Shown here one piece after another: positions 57,166-64,000 of a stretch of DNA of 64,000 nt. Within the stretch, counting starts at the first letter, position 1, and each line of letters starts with the position of its first letter. The position numbers and the translations under genes are program-made. Origin of the DNA: Crocodylus rhombifer (taxonomy: Eukaryota > Chordata > Crocodylia > Crocodylidae); assembly GCA_038503035.1 (NCBI GenBank), contig JAVSML010038996.1:124001-188000 (forward strand), in the 5' to 3' direction. The notes beneath the pieces were generated by a model. The model did not search any database. It was not told the DNA's origin and worked only from the letters and a program-made list of their open reading frames with translations.

Positions 57166-58454
57166 TTTAAAGAGACAGTGTTAAAAAGAAAGGTGCAATA
57201 TTTTAACATGCGTAACATATTCCTGAATGCATTTACTTCTATTCAAAGAGATATCTTGCTACTGAAACATTTCCTTGCAGTGCTGGCAATCTAAACAATC
57301 ATAGCACTGTGTTATTACAAAAAATTCAAGAAGTAAGCTACATTGGCTTCACTGTTCAATGCAAAAAGAGAAACAGAATGAAAGAAAAACTAGATTTTTA
57401 AAAATTACTTGTTTTTAATGACCCATGGCACCTATTTCCAATTTATTCTAGTTACCGTATTTCCAGGCCTACAACTCTCGTTGTGCTTGTCCTTCTAGGC
57501 TCCCAGCCACATTCCCAGTTGTCAGCCCCATTTCTGCAACTGGATTTCCATGTAGCTCACTACCCTATTTGTAAGTGCCGCACTGATCTAAGATACTAGT
57601 AATAGGTTAAAATACCGTCACTATTTAAAAAAAAAAATAAGTGTACCTTTTATACCAATAGTTTTTAGAAGCAAAGTCAAACATGTCACCCTAAGTGATT
57701 CAAAAAGCTGTTAAACAGCAAGTATCTGAAGCAAGTGTCTTACCTAGCCTGCACCCAGCCTTTAGGCCAGAGCAGTTTCACTTCTGTTTCTATAAAGGTC
57801 TTGATGTAATCCTCAGAAGACAGACTTCTGTTTGGTGCTAGCTTGTAACATCCCACAGTTATACAACAAAGCTCTGTTGAAAAGCATGAAACAGGAGTGA
57901 AGCATGCAACAAACTACAAGTACCTCATTTGAATGCTCAACTGAAGAATGGAGGAATGGAAAAAAAAAACACTGTCATTACACTGTCATTATATGATAGC
58001 CATTCAGTGGCTTGTGTGAAAAGAGTTCATGAGTTTCAAACTAGTTTTTGGAAAACACGTTAAATGAAACAGCTGTTTTAACTGGGATAAACAGTCTCTT
58101 TGTTCTCTCAATTTCCTCCAGGTCTTGTAGCTAACTCCCTCCACTGTTAAATGACCTCCTACTGTCTTCATGGCTCTTACCATGGCCTCACCCAGAGATG
58201 ACCATAGGTGGGTGCAGAGCCCAGGGCAAATCAGCCTGTGCGAGGCCCCACCCAGCTCCGCAAGGCCTCGCAAAGCTCGGGGCCCAGAGTGGTTGCCCTG
58301 ATCCTCCCACCCCCACACTCCAAAGGACAGCCCTGGCATCACCATATGTGGAACTAGCTCCTTCACCCAGTCTGCCATGGTCCCTCTTCTTTCCCTAAAG
58401 CAGATTATATCTAAAATCCAGTGAAGCAATCCATTCTGTACTATGACATTTACA
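57166..58454. other. Unclassified sequence
   Basis: No gene was recognised. A GC-rich block at 58195-58330 looks inserted but was not identified. Confidence 0.3.
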
Positions 58455-58645
58455 CATTCACAGATTCACAGAAGTTTAGAGCTAGAAGAGACTTCCTCAG
58501 ATCAATAGGTCCAGCCCTCCTGCTCTGGGCAGGAAAGACTACTGGGGTCAAATAAACCCAGCAAGGTGTGCATCCAGTCTCCTTTTCAGTATCTCCATGG
58601 TAGATGCCTGCTGGGAGTCTATTCTAGAGTCTAGTCATTCAATTT
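58455..58645 (-). mobile_element. CR1 LINE 3' end, minus strand
   Basis: CACAGATTCACAGAAGTTTA, then GAGCTAGAAGAGACTTCC, GTCCAGCCCTCCTGCTCTG and GTGCATCCAGTCTCC are the CR1 tail in reverse, diverged. Confidence 0.65.
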
Positions 58646-59024
58646 AGATATACTGACATCTCTTCTCAACAGGGACTCTTTTTTTGTTCCATGCCAGTAT
58701 ATGAACAATCAAATCATCTGCGCAGAGATTTATAAATAGAATTGCCAATGAGGTATTATCAGTCTCTTCAATTTTTAGTAAACCCTCATCCAAAGTAGTC
58801 TAAGACTTATTTCTAGGAATAATGGCTAGGAACCAGCTGGCATTTGCTCAAGATCATGAGCTCACCATCCACCATGAAACAATAGCTTGCAGAATTCAGG
58901 CTGGTGAAATTAAGTGGCAAGAGGCCAAAAACCTTCTGTCACTGGAGTTCACCAAAAGAGATGGTCACACAAAATGTGTTTTGCTTCAGGTAATAGACTG
59001 ATGTTCCCATCAAGATGGATAATT
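58646..59024. other. Unclassified sequence
   Basis: Nothing was recognised. Confidence 0.3.
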
Positions 59025-59215
59025 CAGTGGTTAGGGCACTATTTAAAAATGTCTAAGAACTCATTCAATCCTTTGCTTTACCAGTCCATTAGTCTCCCTG
59101 TACTTTAGTTCCCCATGTTATATGTGGGATAGTATTGCTTCCTTACCGTATGGGTATGTAGTGCAAACATACATAATGGATAATGAAGTGCTAAGATACT
59201 CTGGTAATGAGAGAT
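59025..59215 (+). mobile_element. MIR/CORE-SINE-like element
   Basis: ATTCAGTGGTTAGGGCACTA (tRNA-like head), CATTAGTCTCCCTGTACTTT followed by AGTTCCCCATGTTAT (core) and GAAGTGCTAAGATACTCTGG (tail) occur in the order expected for this family. Confidence 0.5.
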
Positions 59216-60567
59216 ATTTCTTGTAAAAATTAGCTCTAATTGAGCATACTTGGTAGTCTACGATTTTGCATGACATTTGTTGCATTCTTGAAAATTTAAA
59301 TATATTTAACTTTTTGGGGCTTTAAAGACTCAAAAACTGATATCATGCCAAAAATGCAGAAAAATTCAAAATTCCCGTTTTTTATATATAAATAGAAATT
59401 TCCTAACAAATATTTCAAATTAATTTTGGCTTGTTAAAAATGCATTTTCATCAAAAAATGTATCAGCTCCTGTCCCCAACATCACAGGAATAATTAAATC
59501 CAATCCAAACCCAGCCCTGTTAGGCTTCCTTTGTGAAAAATATAGTCAGTATAATAACAATGGAGTCCTACTGCACACAATGTTGGTACATTTCAAGAAT
59601 CTGGTGAAAGCTGTAGATGAAAAAAGTATTTCTCAGCTATATTTTCTTGGAGAGAACCAGTGTCTGCTCTAAATTATTCTTCTTTAATTCAGTGGGCTTT
59701 CTTTTAGTGATAGCAACCTGGTTTTTCCTCAGTGGAACTGAGAGCACAATTTGCCCTAAACTGATGAGCTGGAGCAGTTGGTGGTATTGTGAGTTTTGAA
59801 GTTACTTACCTTCCAAACATTTCTGCAGATCCATAATGTGCAGAAGCCCAAAAGAGTTACCCAGAAAGCACCTCTAGCTCCAATGGCAGGCACTATATTG
59901 TCTTTTCAGCAGCAAGCTACTACCACAGAGAGAATTAAAATGGCTCCACTCTCCTTTTCTTTAGCTCACAGATCAGTAACCTTTAAGGAGTGGCTAGCAG
60001 AAATAAGGCAGCTGGGTCCGAAGGCAGGCTGGCACATGATGCTGCTTCTCCAAGCTGCCTTCTGCCACCTCAGCTCTGCCTGCTCTGTGTCAAGGGCTAT
60101 TTGCTCACTCTCCGGCCCCCACTACTGTAGCCACTGCTGCGCCACCCAGTACTCTTTCCTGCTGCTTCCTGCTGCCAACGGCTGCTGCAAGCAATGAATT
60201 TGGCAGCAAGAGAAGTAGCAGCCTGTGAGGAGGCACAAGAGAGAGGGCTGGGGCAATACAAGGTGTAGACGGCTGACCCCTGCTTCAGCTGGCAGCCTTG
60301 CAAATTTGACCTTAGAGTTGCAAGTTACACAGTGTTCTGTCCGGCTCATGCATCCCCCCCCTTTCTGTTTTGTGCATCCGTATCAGATTCAGGGACTTGA
60401 ACCATGTTACCAATGTTCTTGATTATGCACAATCCAAAACAGAATCTAGTTCTCCCATCCTTGGCTAGCCTGCCTGTTGAGGCCAGACAATTACAAGACC
60501 TAGGTATTACAATCACTGAGGAAACAGATGTGACTGTGAAGAATGACAGGGAAGAGGCTTAGGGAAG
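59216..60567. other. Unclassified sequence
   Basis: No gene was recognised. A 133-codon plus frame (59796-60197) has no domain. GATCAGTAACCTTTAAGGAG (59969-59988) recalls a hAT-type end, but its partner was not found. Confidence 0.3.
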
Positions 60568-60850
60568 AAGGCTAGTTTTGTGATAAATGTGCTTAGCTGA
60601 GATTCAGGAGATATGGATTCAGCTTCTGCCTCTGGCATAGGGTTCCTATATGACCCTGAGCAAGTCTTTTAACCTGCCTTTGTCTCAGCCTTTCCTGCAA
60701 CATAGGGACAATGTTTCTTTTTTTTCTACCTTTTGTCTATCTTGTCTATGTAGTCTGGAAGCATTTTTGGTCAGGGATGCTTTCACGATGTGTAGACACA
60801 ACAACTAGCAAACACAATGAAGTCCTCATTTGTTCCTCAGTACTACTCTG
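60568..60850 (+). mobile_element. CORE-SINE, near full length
   Basis: The tRNA-like head (GTGCTTAGCTGAGATTCAGG, ATGGATTCAGCTTC) is followed by the core (TATATGACCCTGAGCAAGTC, CTTTGTCTCAGCCTTTCCTG) and an L3-like tail (TGGTCAGGGATGC, ACAACAACTAGCAAACACAA). The three-part layout is that of MIR-type SINEs. Confidence 0.65.
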
Positions 60851-61928
60851 ATACAAACAGGTTTTAAAAGTCTGTTGTGTGAAAGGTATCGGTTTTACAC
60901 AGGCACACTTTTCAAAGAAGAAGAAAACCATATTGCACATTGTGATTATAAACTCTTTTTTTCTCCAGTATACAGCTGTAAATACCTTTAAAATCTTACA
61001 CCCAAAATGTCAAACATAGTTGCCTAAAATTAGGCTTCTCCATGCATATTTAGGCAGAATACAAAAGCACTCTGGGACTTAAAGATAGCTGCCTAACTAG
61101 AGTTATGAAAGTGTCTAAGCAGTCAAAGTTTATGAAACAGATACCTATTTCACATGCTTCTGTAAAGCCTATAATGCACTTATCTGCATCTCCGGATACC
61201 TAATGTAACTTGAAAAATCAGGTCCCAGAATAAAAGGCTTTATTCAAGTGTCCAAACAGAGATTTCAGAAACCAAATTGTAGGTACCCAACTTCAATTTT
61301 TTTTAACCCTAAATCCCAAGAAATCTATCTACCTACTATACTTATATGTTTCCCATTACTGTAGTATCTGAATGCCTATTTATATGTAATACACAGTGCC
61401 TACATATGTCACATAAAACTGTAACTGAACTTTCCATAGTTACTTGGTTCTTATACTGCTGTGATGACGATTTATTTCATGCTAAATCCATAAATGTCCC
61501 CTTTCTGAGAGCCTTATGTTACCAGGAATGGATTATTATGTTTCTACCGTTTAAGGCTACCAGAACCAATCCTGAAAGCCTCCTCTTCCCCTGCCTTTTC
61601 TCTCCCCCACAAACAAATGTTTTGATTCTGGCCACATTAAACAGCCTTAATAAAATCTGTTCCTATTTATTTGCACTTCACTTGCTCTTCATACAAAACA
61701 GCAGAAGATCCCTGAATGCTTCACACGTCACAGAGGCCCCTGTCTGGGCAAGAAGCACCTGAGTTCTTTCACAGTCCCCTTTTCCTTTTCCTCCTGAGGA
61801 AGTTCAAGCAGTATTGAAGCCAGAGTTCCTCCAACATTTTGGAAACCAAAAAGGCTGCATAGCAACACCGAGTCTGTTTATATTTACATTATAGTTTCCA
61901 GAGATCCATTATGCTTTGCATCCATAGG
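60851..61928. other. Unclassified sequence with SINE-body-like words
   Basis: No gene was recognised. Repeated TTAGGC/GCCTAA words at 61010-61300 recall an eroded sauropsid repeat. Confidence 0.3.
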
Positions 61929-61990
61929 TCTCTCTCTCTCTCTCCTTTTCCCGTGTGTGTGTGTGTGTGTGTGTGCGCGCGCACGCGCGT
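61929..61990. repeat. Compound microsatellite (TC)n(GT)n(GC)n
   Basis: A TC run is followed by about 12 GT units and an alternating GC stretch ending CGCGCGCACGCGCGT. Alternating purine-pyrimidine of this kind can adopt Z-DNA. Confidence 0.9.
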
Positions 61991-62290
61991 AGTACCATTC
62001 TAGCTCTTCTGTATGTTTCTTTAGTTCTGCCTCTATTAGTAGCTTCCGTAGGCTCTTCCAGCCCAAAGACGGGAGACCTGGCAATGAAGAGATCAAACAA
62101 ACACAGCTGTTTCTCTGTCACTACCGCAGTTATCTGCCTGTCTGCTTTAACCTCCTGAAGTGTACAGCAGGCACGGTGCAGGTGGAAATGGATTGCTTTG
62201 AGGTCGAGGTGTAAATACCCATAATTAGTTCTGAATTACATTTAATGCCCATGGCTTGGGAACGGTGGGAAGCAGGTGGGGCAAAAATCC
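61991..62290. promoter_or_regulatory. Candidate conserved non-coding element
   Basis: Unique, CpG-retaining sequence with motif-like words: CCATAATTAGTTCTGAATTA, ACAAACACAGCTG, GATTGCTTTGAGGTCG and TCACTACCGCAGTTATC. Inferred from texture only. Confidence 0.25.
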
Positions 62291-63344
62291 TGGAGTTGCA
62301 GACTGAAAAAAATTCCTTTTACTCAAATTGGACTAAAGCCCATTGAAGTTAATGGAAAGATGCCCATGGATTGCACTCAGCTTTGAATCAGACACTTAGT
62401 GCACAACAAGGAGAATGCAGTAGGAAAACTGCACATGCAGCACGGATTTGCAATTTGTGCAACCGTTTTTTGGCAGGGAGAATTAAGAGGAAAAAAAGGA
62501 TAATAAAAAAGGAAGAAAAAAAGATTACATTTACTGTGGAATAACACCAAAAGAAAGACTAAGGGGCAGACAAAAAAAGCAAGTACAAAAATGGCGATTT
62601 TAATATTCATTTCAAAGCAACCATATGCTCCATTTGCACACACCTTACAGAAACTCACCAGTAACAAAACAGATTGCTTTGCCAGAGATAAACCTTAGGA
62701 GTCTCACATTCCTGGTTCTTCTCCTCTCCTCTCTCTGGAGAGTATATTTTCAGATGATTTCTTTCAATCTGACCTCTGGGTTGTTTGAAAGATTTACTGA
62801 GTGCCACAAACGTAGTCATTTTCACAAAACTGATGTATAACATTAGCTATAGGGGAGTATTTCCAGTGATGTGCAAATCGGTCAAGGGCAAAAAAAGCCC
62901 ATGAACCAATAAGGTAACTAAACAGGAATGTAAACTGAATAGAGTCCTTTATGCAAAAGGTGAAAGGTTCAATTTTTTCCAAAATTATAACATATTGAAA
63001 AGCTTGTGTCAGAGCCTGTACGCGCAAAACCTTTTGATAAGCATATATGCTTTTAAACTGCCCTGACTACAGTGTGTTTTACTTTGTACCTCTCAAAATG
63101 TTGCTCTTGGAAACTCAGTTGTAAATATAAATACTGGGTTGGAAAACATAAACTTATTACAATGTATGCAAAATATGTGTGCAACCTTCATTGAAATTTG
63201 TATGACATGATTTTAGGCTTTCCAATGTGGTCTTTTTCAAAGCGAACAATCAGCTTTACACATTTTTTTTCCCCTCCAAAATCCTTCCTCAATGCAAATT
63301 TGAGGGGAAATATTCCACTTAGGTGGAAGATAAGTTAAGACTGA
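62291..63344. other. Unclassified sequence with a purine-rich tract
   Basis: No gene was recognised. The plus strand at 62485-62530 is almost all A and G. Confidence 0.3.
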
Positions 63345-63550
63345 TGGCTGTACAGATCTAACCCATTATGTTTAATGGGCTCAAAGTATAGTCAGGCCCT
63401 GCTTCAAGGTATCATTCCTATTTACTTTTGTCTTGATCTCTCAGAATTTAAATCAATGGGAGTTTTGCCTTTAATTCCAACACACACCTTAAGTACAAAC
63501 TTAAGTTGACTTAAGCATATACTTAAGTGCTTTTCTAAATTGCGGCCCTT
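63345..63550. repeat. Interspersed repeat (CTTAAGCATATACTTAAGTG type)
   Basis: TTAAATCAATGGGAGTTTTG, then ACTTAAGCATATACTTAAGT and GCTTTTCTAAATTGCGGCCC resemble the repeat at 27000-27165 and a common sauropsid repeat around TTAAGCATGTGCTTAAGT. Confidence 0.4.
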
Positions 63551-64000
63551 ATCATAACCATTAAAAATAGGTCCAAACCAACCCCGCAGGTCCAACAGTT
63601 TTGTAGTGTCATGGTAGTTTGCATCAAGAGTCAAACCTCCTTATTAGAGGTAAGCTCAAGATAAAACATCACCTTGCAGGTATTTTCATTCTCATCTGCA
63701 AGGATTTGTCTGATACTTATGTAAACAGAAGGACAATGTGCATTTCCATTTGGTTTGCACACACGCTGCATTTGTAACTCTATCACTTCCCCCAGTGCTT
63801 TTGTGCAGGCTCTCTCTCATCCTTTCCGTCACAGATGCATGCAACAAGGGATGATGTCAAAAAGGAGACAATTTAAATAGTTGCAGTGGGAGGGGAGAAG
63901 GTACAGGAGAAGCATCCCAGAAAAACAAAGATTATCATACACGCAGTTGAGAAAACAGGTACAAAAGTACAACCACTTAATGAGAGTCAGTGACCTGAAT
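63551..64000. other. Unclassified sequence
   Basis: No gene or clear repeat was recognised up to the window edge. Confidence 0.3.

Noticed and set aside
59796..60197. 133-codon plus frame
   Set aside because: No domain, and it crosses into low-complexity GC-rich sequence.
59969..60290. hAT element starting with GATCAGTAACCTTT
   Set aside because: A matching right terminus and target duplication were not found.

Overview
This window looks like vertebrate nuclear DNA from a sauropsid. A crocodilian is the best guess and a turtle is the main alternative. The reasons are several CR1 retrotransposon copies ending in short octamer repeats (ATTCCATG type), recognisable MIR/CORE-SINE relics, tRNA-headed SINEs, and many Harbinger-like and hAT-like DNA transposon remnants, all in AT-leaning sequence. 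No host protein-coding gene, rRNA or intact tRNA gene could be supported. The long open frames are either transposon remains or probably chance.

Layout. 0-5 kb: a plus-strand CR1 copy (655-1079 and 4391-4588) is split by a Harbinger-like DNA element (1080-4390), which itself carries a minus-strand CR1 (1776-4330). 5-13 kb: quiet DNA with a possible regulatory element (5745-6000), an LTR-like unit (6566-7422), a GC-rich unclassified insert (8470-9580) and a tRNA-SINE. 13-16.4 kb: a long minus-strand CR1 that keeps the end of ORF1, the whole endonuclease region and the reverse transcriptase, broken by one nonsense codon and frameshifts. 16.6-31 kb: foldback MITEs, hAT-like and Harbinger-like MITEs, SINE pieces, a LINE 3' end, and one hAT MITE with a perfect 8-bp target duplication (24397-24743). 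31-38.9 kb: mostly unclassified DNA with one strong regulatory-element candidate. 38.97-42.63 kb: a Harbinger relic of about 3.65 kb with the start of a HARBI1-like transposase on plus and a Myb/SANT-like partner gene on minus. 42.7-48 kb: MIR pieces, a LINE reverse transcriptase interrupted by a CR1, and two more LINE tails. 48-54 kb: non-repetitive DNA with two regulatory-element candidates and a third foldback MITE. 55-64 kb: an internally deleted LINE, a TIR element of about 680 bp, CR1 tails, a CORE-SINE, a CpG-containing dinucleotide tract and one more regulatory candidate.

How it fits together. The window reads as a gene-poor interval, or a very large intron, of a developmental locus: long unique stretches with clustered homeodomain-type and SOX-type motifs, separated by old nested transposons. 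The most coherent system is a Harbinger family. A relic with two gene remains shares its terminal pattern (roughly GGG, then a pyrimidine-rich step, then TACACGTG) with several non-autonomous elements, some of which fold into near-perfect hairpins of about 116 nt. All boundaries come from reading the sequence by eye; no alignment or database search was run.
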